A DNA stretch of 64,000 nucleotides from Sphingomonadales bacterium. Lineage in GTDB: Bacteria > Pseudomonadota > Alphaproteobacteria > Sphingomonadales > Sphingomonadaceae. Where the stretch lies: contig JADJXT010000001.1 of the NCBI GenBank assembly GCA_016720115.1, positions 124,001-188,000 of the forward strand, read 5' to 3'. Below are positions 36,536 to 44,760 of the stretch, piece by piece. Positions within the stretch are counted from its first letter, which is position 1; each line of letters starts with the position of its first letter. Under the pieces are notes generated by a model, which was given only the letters and a program-made list of their open reading frames with translations, did not search any database and was not told where the DNA came from. Position numbers and translations under genes: made by a program.

Positions 36536-37957
36536 GGTTAGCGTCCGCGCTCGTGGTGTAATTTCCGGTGTAGGCGATGGTGTATTCCGGGGTGGGGCAT
36601 GCCCCACCCCGGAATGCGGCGTCGCTGGTGGCCACCGGGTTCATCGTTATGGTGGAGTTTGCACACTTCAACCGTGACGAAGAGGAGTTCCCGATGACCG
36701 AGGACAGATTACTGATCGAAGAGCTTGCTGCGAAGGGCGGCCAACCGGATTTTTTGCGCACCATCGCCGAGAACGTGCTGCAGCTGATCATGGAGGCCGA
36801 CGTTGATGGCCTGATCGGCGCGGGTCGCCACGAACGCAGCAGCGAGCGCGCGACCTGGCGCAACGGCTATCGCGACCGTTCGCTGGATACCCGGGTAGGC
36901 ACGCTGAACCTGAAAATCCCCAAGCTGCGTGCTGGGTCCTACTTTCCGGGCTTCCTTGAGCCCCGCAAGATGGTCGAGAAAGCGCTGGTTGCGGTGATCC
37001 AGGAAGCGTGGATCGGCGGGGTCAGCACCCGGCGGGTCGATGAACTCGTCCAGGCCATGGGCATGACCGGCATCTCCAAGTCCACCGTCTCCAAGCTTTG
37101 CAAGGACATTGACGAGCGCGTCCATGCCTTTCTGAAACGCCCGCTCACCGGCGAATGGCCGTATCTCTGGCTCGATGCCACCTATCTCAAGGTACGCGAA
37201 GGCGGGCGGATCATCAGCGTTGCCGCAATAATCGCCATGGCCGTCAACACCGAGGGCCGGCGCGAGATCGTCGGCCTGCATATCGGCCCCTCGGAAGCGG
37301 AGGTCTTCTGGTCCGACTTCCTGAAGGACCTTGTTCGGCGCGGTCTTACCGGCGTGAAGCTGGTCATCTCCGATGCTCACGAGGGCCTCAAGGGCGCGAT
37401 CACCCGCGTCATGGGCGCCACCGGCAGCGCTGCCGGGTGCACTTCATGCGCAATGCCCTGTCCTATGTGCCCAAGGGCCAGAACACTGTCGTCGCCGCCG
37501 CGATCCGCCAGGTCTTCCTGCAGCCCGATCAGAAAAGCGCAACGCAGGTCTGGCGACAGGTCGCCGACCAGTTGCGCACCCGTTGGCCCAAGCTCGGCGC
37601 CTGCATGGACGAGGCCGAAACCGACGTGCTCGCCTACACCGGCTTTCCCACCCAGCACCGCACGAAGTTACACTCAACCAATCCGCTCGAGCGGCTCAAC
37701 AAGGAGGTCAAGCGCCGCGCCGACGTCGTCGGAATCTTCCCGAACGAAGACAGCATCATCCGCCTCGTCGGGGCTGTGCTGATGGAGCAGAACGACGAGT
37801 GGCAGCTCCAGCACCGATACATGCAGATCGAAGGCATGGCCGAACTCAACCAACCCATGATCGAGGAGGAAAATCAGCCCCTACACATCACCGCCAAAGC
37901 CGCCTGACGATGGCCCACGGCCACAGCCGAAATTACACCACCTTGACGGACGCGACC
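36536..37957 (+). mobile_element. IS256-family insertion sequence with 8-bp target duplication
   Basis: 1422 bp. The ends are imperfect inverted repeats sharing GCGTCCG and GTGGTGTAATTTC, and they begin GGT on both sides. The flanks 36528-36535 and 37958-37965 are both CTGAATGG, an 8-bp duplication typical of IS256. Just inside the left end is a palindrome (CCGGGGTGGGGCATGCCCCA and onward, about 36588-36614). It carries one transposase gene, which is frameshifted. Confidence 0.93.
36694..37907 (+). pseudogene. IS256-family transposase with frameshift
   Basis: Mutator-type transposase starting at ATG 36694 (MTEDRLLIEELAAKGG), preceded by GAGGAG. The first frame covers the N-terminal part, WLDATYLKVREGG with the first Asp, and LVISDAHEGLKGAITRVMGAT with the second. 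At 37422-37423 a T seems to be missing from ACC-TGG. The rest (WQRCRVHFMRNALSYVPKGQ..., with the Glu region NPLERLNKEVKRRADVVGIFPN) continues in the next frame to 37907. Restoring one base gives a normal length of about 404 residues. As it stands the element cannot move by itself. Confidence 0.9.
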
Positions 37958-38271
37958 CTGAATGGGAGCAAATTGAGGCGTTCATCCTTGAACAGTTTCC
38001 AGTTGGAAGCCCATCAAGCGATGTCTCGAAGGCAGCTATCAAACGTAATATCGAATTTTGGCTTCAGCGAGAGAAGCGGCCACTGCCTAGCGACGGTCAT
38101 CTATGGGTTAAGGCCAGAGAAATTTACAATAAATATTATATAGTTGAGTACTAACATAATTGGTTTTGTTAGTAATTGCTATTATGGAACTGGTTGGAAT
38201 TTCGCAAAAGAACGCCAGCACTTGTCAATAACCGCAGCACAGTGCCGCGGCCGAGTGCTGGAGAAATTTTA

Positions 38272-38454
38272 ATGCAAACTCCCTACCTCTGTTCCATCTC
38301 CGATGCCGCAACAGCGCTCGGTATTGGGCGAACCAAGACCTATGAAATGCTGAACTCGGGCGAACTGGAATCGATCCAGATTGGCACCCGTCGACTTGTG
38401 AAGTTGGACAGCATTAAAGCGTTTATTGAAAATGCCAGTGGAGGTGCTGCATGA
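38272..38454 (+). CDS. Excisionase-family helix-turn-helix protein
   Basis: 60-residue DNA-binding protein of the MerR-like excisionase/AlpA type: SDAATALGIGRTKTYEMLNSGELESIQIGTRRLVKLDSIKAFIE. ATG 38272 is chosen; the longer frame from 38176 adds an unrelated leader. The stop overlaps the DUF3631 gene start by 4 bases. In islands such proteins act as excision factors or switch on the integrase. Confidence 0.88.
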   Translation: MQTPYLCSISDAATALGIGRTKTYEMLNSGELESIQIGTRRLVKLDSIKAFIENASGGAA

Positions 38455-39791
38455 CCTACCTCCAAGAAAGCGAAAAGGCCGGAGCTGCTCCAACAGCGTC
38501 CGACCCTTTGGATACCGAAATTGTGACTCCGGTATCGCTCGATAACTCGAACGACGAATGCTTGCCAGAAGAAAGTACCACCAAGGTCAGTGCAATTGAC
38601 GGGGCGGCTCTTTTGGACTTGATCCGAGCATTCTTGCTTCGGTTCATCGTCTACCCGTCGGAAGCGGCGAGCTATGCTCATGTGTTGTGGATTGGGCACA
38701 CGCATTTGCTACCTGCCTTCTTTACCACACCACGTCTGGCAGTGCTGTCATCAGATCCCGGCAGCGGGAAGTCACGACTACTGGAAATGACAGCGATGCT
38801 GGTGGCTCGTGCGATATTTTGCGTGCAGTCAACTCCGGCCTACATCACCCGCAAGATTAGGGATTCAGAGGTCGAACCGACACTGCTGTATGATGAGATC
38901 GACACTATATTCGGGCCTACTGCCCGGGGCAGCGAAGATCTTCGTGCGGTGTTCAACTCAGGCTACCGGCGTGGTGCGGTTCGTGGAGTGTGCTTCTCCG
39001 AGAAGGGCAAGACATACACCGAAGAGCTTCCGCTGTTCTGCCCAGCTGCTTTGGGTGGCCTGGGGACACTGCCTGAAACAATCATGAGCCGATCGATCAT
39101 CTTTCGGATGCGGAAATGCTTACCGAATGAAAAGGTTGAGACTTTTCGGCCAGCAGTGCACGAGCCGGAAGCGGGCCTGTTGTTCGATGAATTGGCCTTG
39201 TGGGCGGCGAGTGTTCTGAGCCAAGCAAAATCGTATGACCCCGTTTTGCCTGATGGCGTTAAAGATCGAAATCGCGACATATGGGGGCCGATGACCGTCG
39301 TAGCAGACCTTGCGGGTGGGCGCTGGCCGGATATTGCTCGAGCTGTAGCTGTGGAACTGGTTACAAACCAAAAACTGGAGGCCGAGCTTCCGCTGGGTGT
39401 CAGGCTTCTTGCTGAAATTCGAACATGCTTTGGCGATCGAAAACAAGTGTCAACGAATGAACTGATCCATTTTCTTCTCGCTGACGATGAAGCCCCATGG
39501 GGAGATCTCAGCGGCAAGAAGATAGATGCTCGGAAGTTGGCAGGCTTCTTACGTCCCTACGGCATCAAATCGGATACCATTCGCGAAAGTACGACAACGT
39601 GTAAGGGTTACAAGCTGGAATCCTTCCATGATGCTTGGAAGCGATATCTGCCATTGGATCAAGATGCCGTAACACCCGTTCCATCCGTAGCAGACAGCGA
39701 AGAATCGCAGGAATGCGAGGATGAGCAGGATGCGGCGTTACGGATAGGTGACGGCTGTGACGGATCTGTTCCGGATCCTGATAGCTCGTAA
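38451..39791 (+). CDS. DUF3631 domain ATPase
   Basis: 446-residue protein with a P-loop (AVLSSDPGSGKSRLLEMTAML) near residues 98-118, an acidic Walker B-like stretch (LLYDEIDTIFG) and an arginine-rich segment (TIMSRSIIFRMRK). The DUF3631 domain is in the C-terminal half (LFDELALWAASVLS ... RDIWGPMTVVADLAGGRWPDIARA). Proteins of this kind in mobile elements are linked to primase/helicase modules, so a role in element replication or maintenance is possible. It is translationally coupled to the excisionase-like gene. The tail (residues ~410-446) is acidic and Cys-containing. Codon use looks less GC-biased than the core genes. Confidence 0.85.
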   Translation: MTYLQESEKAGAAPTASDPLDTEIVTPVSLDNSNDECLPEESTTKVSAIDGAALLDLIRAFLLRFIVYPSEAASYAHVLWIGHTHLLPAFFTTPRLAVLSSDPGSGKSRLLEMTAMLVARAIFCVQSTPAYITRKIRDSEVEPTLLYDEIDTIFGPTARGSEDLRAVFNSGYRRGAVRGVCFSEKGKTYTEELPLFCPAALGGLGTLPETIMSRSIIFRMRKCLPNEKVETFRPAVHEPEAGLLFDELALWAASVLSQAKSYDPVLPDGVKDRNRDIWGPMTVVADLAGGRWPDIARAVAVELVTNQKLEAELPLGVRLLAEIRTCFGDRKQVSTNELIHFLLADDEAPWGDLSGKKIDARKLAGFLRPYGIKSDTIRESTTTCKGYKLESFHDAWKRYLPLDQDAVTPVPSVADSEESQECEDEQDAALRIGDGCDGSVPDPDSS

Positions 39792-39848
39792 GCCCCGGAA
39801 AACAGCCAATGCTACGGATGTTACGCTTGTTACGTTCATCCGTAGCAT
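39682..39848. repeat. Iteron-like cluster: three copies of CATCCGTAGCA
   Basis: The same 11-mer occurs at 39682-39692 (+), 39810-39820 (-) and 39837-39847 (+). The last two extend to a perfect 12-bp inverted repeat (39809-39820 with 39837-39848) with a 16-base loop that itself holds two TGTTACG copies. A near copy, CATCCGTTGC, is at about 39959. It overlaps the end of the DUF3631 gene and the following gap. It could be a replication-initiation site or an operator. Confidence 0.6.
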
Positions 39849-39933
39849 AGGCCTCTAAGTTGAACTTCGATCCAACTTTGCAGGCATATCGGCGGAGCTC
39901 CCGCGCCTTCTCAATGCACGAACGGACAATCCC

Positions 39934-40284
39934 ATGGAACCCACTTCAAATAATGCCACCATCCGTTGCGGCGCTAAAACCCGCTCAGGAGCTCCGTGTC
40001 GCACCCTAGCCGTCAAAGGCAGGAAACGATGCCGAATGCACGGAGGTACCAATCCTGGCGCTCCAAAGGGAAACAAGAATGCGTTCAAGCATGGCAATCG
40101 GACAGCGGAGGCTGAAGCGCAACTGAAGCTCGTGCGTCAAACCAATCGGGACCTGCGTATATTGAACAAACTCAGGAGAGGCGTGGACCTGAGTTCGAAG
40201 GAACTAGATCGGCTAATGCAGCTGCGTCGCGATTTGCATCGAGACGGGAAACATACCGATACAGCAGAAGTGAGCTCGAACTAA
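39934..40284 (+). CDS. HGG-motif small protein
   Basis: 116-residue basic protein of a family often found in mobile elements. CGAKTRSGAPCRTLAVKGRKRCRMHGG contains Cys and His positions that could hold zinc, followed by GAPKGNKNAFKHG. The C-terminal half is a helical, charged region (ELDRLMQLRRDLHRD). The function is unknown, and the family is sometimes labelled by its HGG-x-S-T-G motif. Start ATG 39934. It is the last gene of the element's backbone before the catabolic cargo. Confidence 0.8.
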   Translation: MEPTSNNATIRCGAKTRSGAPCRTLAVKGRKRCRMHGGTNPGAPKGNKNAFKHGNRTAEAEAQLKLVRQTNRDLRILNKLRRGVDLSSKELDRLMQLRRDLHRDGKHTDTAEVSSN

Positions 40285-40508
40285 ATTGTCCTCTGTCAGC
40301 GCCTATGGCACTGATTGCTGCGTAAATTGGCGGAGTATAGGCGAACGGTTACGTCGTTTGCAAAACATGCTGCCGAATGGATTAAACCAGGCACAAACCT
40401 GCCGTAATAACTCTGAGCACCATTGACTTGTAGCTTGCAGCACTATTGCTCCAAGCGATCCTCAGCAACTAACGATCTGGCTGCACCGAACGGTGACCCG
40501 AAGATTGG

Positions 40509-42680
40509 TCAGACTAGAATTGCCTCAAATGCACCAAGCGGTGGCAGGTCATACCAAGTTCGTCCATTTGACATTGTTCCATCCAACGGAACGCCTGCCA
40601 CTAAGGCACGCGCTGTGCCGCTCACACCTTTGACGCCAAGGCGCAGGTTGGCCAACTTAGGCGGGACGTTGTATCGTCCATTGCGCTGCCCGGCGTAGTT
40701 AATGATATGCACCAGCGACTGACCATTCTGCCGCCCCATTTGCATCAATTCGACTGCGCCATCCCCGACCAAGACGAACTCCGGTGCTGGCGCGTAGCGC
40801 TCTATCAGCTTGGCTATTATTTCTTGATGAACGGGTAGGCTATCACGGTGGTACATCCAGTCGATGTGCCAAGGGATGTGAACCGCGTGTCCTTTGCCAT
40901 GACTGCGCACAGCGACGCCTGGAATCTTGCGTGTCGTTGCATTGGGGGGTGCGTAGCTGAATTCGGGCGGACCGTATCGCTGGTCCGGTGCGAACGGTAT
41001 GAGATCGCTCGTACCCTCGCGAATCATCCCGACGTAATAGTTCGCTTCGATCGGCACCCGACCAGTGACTGCTAAAGCACCTTTCTCTGGATCAAGCGAC
41101 CAGCCTTCCCCGTCTAGCGGTTCGTCATAGCGCATGGTCGGAAGGGATGCGAGCGGCACTGCCACGACTGGCTTTCCGTCGGGACCATAGCTGCCCGGAC
41201 GCCCCGTCGCGATAAGCAAGCCACCCCCTTCAACGAACGCGTCGATTGCCTCCGCTTCGGCCGCGCTCAGGACCATAGTGTTGGGAAGCAGGAGCACGTC
41301 GAACTTGCCTGCGAGAGAGGTTTTGCCGTCAGCAACGCGGGCGTCATTGACCAGTTGAAAGGGTATGCGTGAGTCTACGAGCATCATATACGCGCCACGA
41401 GTTGCTCCAAGCTGATACTTGCGGAATGGAGTATCGAACCCTCCGAAGAAATCGGAGCCGCCCGTGATCGCCCGCGTGGCACCAGAATCGTACAGGCCAA
41501 CTCGCGAGTTTATCGTCATGCCCTCATAGCCAGCAGCGTTAGCTGCACGCCATTTGAATAGCCGGGAGACTGGTGGCAGCCAAGTAGGCTCCTTCTGGCC
41601 TGCCAACGTGCCCATCAAATAGAGGTCAAGTTTGCCCCCAACGCCCATCACCTGGGCCAATCGCAATTCATGGTTTGCTGCGGTTTCGGTAATCTGGCGC
41701 CAGTAGAAATCGACAAAGGTAGCCGAAGTGGCGGACCATGGCTTACCGGGATTTGCTGCCAAGTACTGGCGTGATTGTTCGCCGCCCTGGTAGGGCCATT
41801 CCGGTGCCGGCCGGTGAACGCTTCGCTGCAGTTCGCCTCGCCCGACAACCGCCCGCCCCATGATTGGGGCCCCCTGCAAGAGTGGCGCTGTGGCAGCGTC
41901 AATTTTTTGCTGAAGAGTGGCGAGCACCCGCCGCTGGAAGTTCTGGTAATCGACCCATGCCGGGTCAGTAGCATCATCGACCTTAGGCAGGTCTCGATTG
42001 TACATCGCCTTGAATGCGCGCCGACAATTGTCGCATGTGCAATTGCCCTCGGGTTTGGAATTGTACCAATTGGTCGAGGGAAAATAGACGCCGTTGAAGA
42101 ACACCCCGTCCGGCTTATAGCGTGTCAGCGCCTCTTTCAGGATTTCGATACCATATTCCTGCATCCACTGGCCATTGGGGCATGCTTGGTACGTGCCGTT
42201 GTACTCGCGCGGCAGGCCGTCGCGACGCAACGAAAACCATTCGGGATGGGCGTCGAAAGCGGGCTTCATGCCCTTCGCGAGATCGAAGCGCCCGAGATAG
42301 GCCATGCCGTTGGCATGCGAAGCCTCAATCATCTCCCCGACGAAATCGCCTTTCAGATAGGGGTTTTTATAGTGGTACTGGAGGTCAGTCGGATAGAACG
42401 CGATGATTCCGCCAATATTTGAGACAATTACGTTGCCACCGAAGTCCTTAACCGCCCTTGCGATTTCTCTCGGGCTTTCGAGGGCGTCGATCTCGCGAAG
42501 ATTTGTTTGAACGATTCTGTAGTCGTGTTCGTACCAGTGGCGGGGAATAAAGCCTCCCAAACCAACGGTTTGAGCCAGCGTCTTGCTGGCCATTCCACCC
42601 CCGAGCGCCAACGTGCTCAGAGTCATTCCACCCAAGACCGCGCGGCGTGTCGTGCGCGGCAATGCCTGATCATCCGCCAT
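40509..42680 (-). CDS. Tat-exported GHL6/GH42-like hydrolase, copy 1
   Basis: 723-residue protein with a twin-arginine signal (RTTRRAVLGGMTLSTLALG; Arg12-Arg13). Residues ~50-400 look like the TIM barrel of 'hypothetical glycosyl hydrolase 6' (YRIVQTNLREIDAL; GGIIAFYPTDLQYHYKNPYL; HPEWFS; DGVFFNG). Cys167 and the trio Cys214-x-Cys216-x2-Cys219 resemble the zinc site of GH42 beta-galactosidases. Residues ~400-580 resemble the GATase-like trimerisation domain (DVLLLPNTMVLSAAEAEAIDAFVEGGGLLIATG), and a beta-rich end follows (HIINYAGQRNGRYN). No catalytic pair could be assigned. ATG 42680 has GGAG 10 bases upstream. It is the last gene of an operon with the glycerate kinase and a small HTH-like gene. 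Confidence 0.8.
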   Translation of the reverse strand: MADDQALPRTTRRAVLGGMTLSTLALGGGMASKTLAQTVGLGGFIPRHWYEHDYRIVQTNLREIDALESPREIARAVKDFGGNVIVSNIGGIIAFYPTDLQYHYKNPYLKGDFVGEMIEASHANGMAYLGRFDLAKGMKPAFDAHPEWFSLRRDGLPREYNGTYQACPNGQWMQEYGIEILKEALTRYKPDGVFFNGVYFPSTNWYNSKPEGNCTCDNCRRAFKAMYNRDLPKVDDATDPAWVDYQNFQRRVLATLQQKIDAATAPLLQGAPIMGRAVVGRGELQRSVHRPAPEWPYQGGEQSRQYLAANPGKPWSATSATFVDFYWRQITETAANHELRLAQVMGVGGKLDLYLMGTLAGQKEPTWLPPVSRLFKWRAANAAGYEGMTINSRVGLYDSGATRAITGGSDFFGGFDTPFRKYQLGATRGAYMMLVDSRIPFQLVNDARVADGKTSLAGKFDVLLLPNTMVLSAAEAEAIDAFVEGGGLLIATGRPGSYGPDGKPVVAVPLASLPTMRYDEPLDGEGWSLDPEKGALAVTGRVPIEANYYVGMIREGTSDLIPFAPDQRYGPPEFSYAPPNATTRKIPGVAVRSHGKGHAVHIPWHIDWMYHRDSLPVHQEIIAKLIERYAPAPEFVLVGDGAVELMQMGRQNGQSLVHIINYAGQRNGRYNVPPKLANLRLGVKGVSGTARALVAGVPLDGTMSNGRTWYDLPPLGAFEAILV

Positions 42681-42701
42681 CAACTCAATCCTCCAAATGC
42701 A

Positions 42702-43073
42702 TTAGAAATCGAGGTCGCCATACAACTCACGCGCCACACACGCTTCGAAGCGAGCCTGCTCGTCGAGCAAGCCGCGATGCACACAATCTGCAGCGACAAA
42801 CTCATTCGTATTCGCCGAGTGAATATCAGAAGACGCTACGGGTCCATCGAAGATTTTTTGGACGCGCAACTCCAGCCGCTCTGCCAATGAACTACGGATC
42901 GGCTGACCGGACCTGATTTTGCACCATATGTTGTAGCTTAGTCCGAGCTGCGCCGAGCGACGTTCGTTGACGTGTTCGGAAACGACAGCCTTCATGGCCT
43001 CGGCAATCACGGGATCGACCTGCCGGAAACCAGAGCGCTGTCGTTGATGTTTTGAATTCAGCGTTGAGTTCAT
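42702..43073 (-). CDS. Small HTH-like protein of unknown function
   Basis: 123-residue protein. Residues ~20-75 (DPVIAEAMKAVVSEHVNERRSAQLGLSYNIWCKIRSGQPIRSSLAERLELRV) look like a degenerate helix-turn-helix, with a 'start, pick, repeat' rhythm close to Cro/XRE-type proteins. The remainder holds Cys residues (AADCVHRGLL; FEACVAREL) and no recognised motif. GAGG lies 9 bases before the ATG. It is placed 18 bases after the glycerate kinase and 21 bases before GHL6-like copy 1, so it belongs to that operon and may regulate it. Confidence 0.7.
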   Translation of the reverse strand: MNSTLNSKHQRQRSGFRQVDPVIAEAMKAVVSEHVNERRSAQLGLSYNIWCKIRSGQPIRSSLAERLELRVQKIFDGPVASSDIHSANTNEFVAADCVHRGLLDEQARFEACVARELYGDLDF

Positions 43074-43091
43074 GGTCTGGTCCTCAAGGCA

Positions 43092-44390
43092 CTAGCGCCT
43101 ATCACCGAGGAGAAGGATCGCACGAAAATCGTTCACGTTGGTGCAAGTCGGGCCGCTCACCAGCAAATCGCCAAGCGCCGCAAAAAAACTCCCGCTATCG
43201 TGACCCGCTAGATAGGAGACGGCATCGATTCCTAACTTCTCCGCCTGCGAAAGCGTATCTGGAGATACGATAGCTCCGGCACCTCCACCGCTTGCTCCGT
43301 CCTCACCATCTGTGTCTGCAGCCAACGCCCATACCCCACGCATACCCTGCGCAGCCAAAGCGAAGGCGAGTGCGAACTCGGTATTTCTGCCACCTACACC
43401 AGCCTTTTGTCCGGAAAGCGTGACTGTGGTTTCCCCACCCGATATTAGTACGCAAGGACCGCTTAATTGAGCTGCACGCGCTGCCATCTCGCGACCGAGA
43501 TCCTGGCTTTCTCCCTCGAGATCGTCTCCTAATTGTACGACCTCTATGCCTAAATTTCGCGCAATGTCAGCGGCGGCGTTCAAACTTTGACGCGGAGTTG
43601 CAACTAGTCGAACATCGCTAGGCTCCGTTCCTCCAATCGCCGGAGGGTGAGCTGTAAGCACTCGATACGCAGCGTCGCTTATGTGGCCTTTCAGCGCTTT
43701 CGCGAGCGATGTCAGATCCCGTCCTGCATCTGGATCAGGGATTGTTGGACCCGACGCGATCGCTGAAACATCGTCACCAGGAATGTCGCTAATCGCCAGA
43801 GTGACAATACGCGCCGGTGCAGCCGCGCGGGCCAATTTCCCTCCCTTTATTGCGGAAAGGCGACGTCGGACTGCATTCATCGCGCGAATATCGAGTCCAG
43901 ACGCAAGCAAAGCACGGTTTACGCCCTGCTTGTCTTGTAGACTTAGCCCCTCGACCGGCAATGACATCACGGCGGAACCGCCCCCCGAAATGAGTGAAAG
44001 GACCAAATCATCGTGCTCAAGGTCTCGGACTAGCTCGAGCATTCGTCTGGCGGCAATCTCGCTATTGGCATCCGGTACCGGGTGCGCTGCTTGAAGAATT
44101 TCGATTCGTTGAGTCCGAAAGTTGGTTTTCGGCTGGTGATAGCCATAAGGCACCACAACCGATCCTGTCAGATCGACATCTGGCCAAGCACGTTCAACAG
44201 CGATTGCCATGGCGGCTGCGGCTTTCCCCGCTCCTACTACAATGCAGCGCCCGCGGGGCTTTTCGGGCAGATGCTCTGCAAGCACACGAAGCGGATCAGC
44301 GGCTCCAACCGCCGCCTCGAACATGCGCTTGAGTAGATCTCGCGCATCGACCGAACCCGTTCGCGCCACGGCGGGATCCAATAAATTCAT
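43092..44390 (-). CDS. ttuD: Glycerate 2-kinase (DUF4147/MOFRL; TtuD/GckA type)
   Basis: 432-residue protein with the DUF4147 domain (CIVVGAGKAAAAMAIAVERAWPD; DLVLSLISGGGSAVMSLP, a phosphate-binding glycine loop) followed by the MOFRL domain (ISGGETTVTLSGQKAGVGGRNTEFALAFAL; ALAADTDGEDG; VSGPTCTNVND). This class phosphorylates D-glycerate to 2-phosphoglycerate; older entries call it hydroxypyruvate reductase because of the ttu locus for tartrate. ATG 44390 is supported by AAGGGCG upstream, and the frame further up adds an unlikely leader. It heads a minus-strand operon divergent from the permease and complements the tartronate-semialdehyde-type reductase elsewhere in the cassette. Confidence 0.92.
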   Translation of the reverse strand: MNLLDPAVARTGSVDARDLLKRMFEAAVGAADPLRVLAEHLPEKPRGRCIVVGAGKAAAAMAIAVERAWPDVDLTGSVVVPYGYHQPKTNFRTQRIEILQAAHPVPDANSEIAARRMLELVRDLEHDDLVLSLISGGGSAVMSLPVEGLSLQDKQGVNRALLASGLDIRAMNAVRRRLSAIKGGKLARAAAPARIVTLAISDIPGDDVSAIASGPTIPDPDAGRDLTSLAKALKGHISDAAYRVLTAHPPAIGGTEPSDVRLVATPRQSLNAAADIARNLGIEVVQLGDDLEGESQDLGREMAARAAQLSGPCVLISGGETTVTLSGQKAGVGGRNTEFALAFALAAQGMRGVWALAADTDGEDGASGGGAGAIVSPDTLSQAEKLGIDAVSYLAGHDSGSFFAALGDLLVSGPTCTNVNDFRAILLLGDRR

Positions 44391-44760
44391 GATCGCGCCC
44401 TTCGAACCACCGGGAGAAGAAACCTGGCACATGAAAGGATGCATTCAACGCCAAGCATGTCATACCTCCCAAGTCCGATTCCGATTTCACGTTATAGATA
44501 TACGCCAATTTCCATGTTGGCTAGAGTTTTTTACCAATTACCATTTCTGCTACCTTGGCCTGCCGAATCGCACTCATTTTCACGTCGCGCGCCTACGGTG
44601 TTAGCAGCTCGCACTGCAGGCGACCAATCTGGCTTTGGGCATGAATATGGACAGTTCGGAATCGACATATTTTTGTGGAAATTTTTTCTTACCATTTCTA
44701 AAAAAATGGTGTAACCAGCGCCCGGGCAGCACGAAGACTGCTCCGGGGAAAGGGAGAGGA
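44391..44760. promoter_or_regulatory. Divergent control region between glycerate kinase and permease
   Basis: 370 bases without a supported gene, visibly more AT-rich than the surroundings. The right part (about 44660-44717) contains an A/T block and the palindromes listed separately. Promoters for both operons are expected here. A short frame beginning at 44439 is not supported. Confidence 0.6.
44691..44717. promoter_or_regulatory. Candidate GntR/FadR-type operator before the permease
   Basis: ACCATTT (44691-44697) and AAATGGT (44704-44710) form a 20-bp palindrome. Overlapping it, TGGTGTAACCA (44707-44717) fits the TGGT-N3-ACCA pattern recognised by FadR-subfamily GntR regulators. It sits 44 bases upstream of the permease ATG. 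The regulator at 47269-48072 is the natural candidate; binding is inference. Confidence 0.5.

Larger units (their letters stand above)
36077..38154 (+). pseudogene. Hypothetical gene interrupted by the IS256-type element
   Basis: The first part (36077-36535) encodes 153 residues beginning MDTPLKFDISNQIQSKLAEL. It then runs into the insertion sequence and stops at 36541. Removing 36536-37957 and one copy of the 8-bp target CTGAATGG rejoins the frame exactly: EW, then EQIEAFILEQFPVG through YNKYYIVEY and a stop at 38152-38154. The uninterrupted protein would have about 215 residues. No family was recognised. It looks helical and cytoplasmic, with no signal or membrane segment. In the island it sits directly after the integrase, where accessory or defence genes are often found, but no function is claimed. 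Confidence 0.85.
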
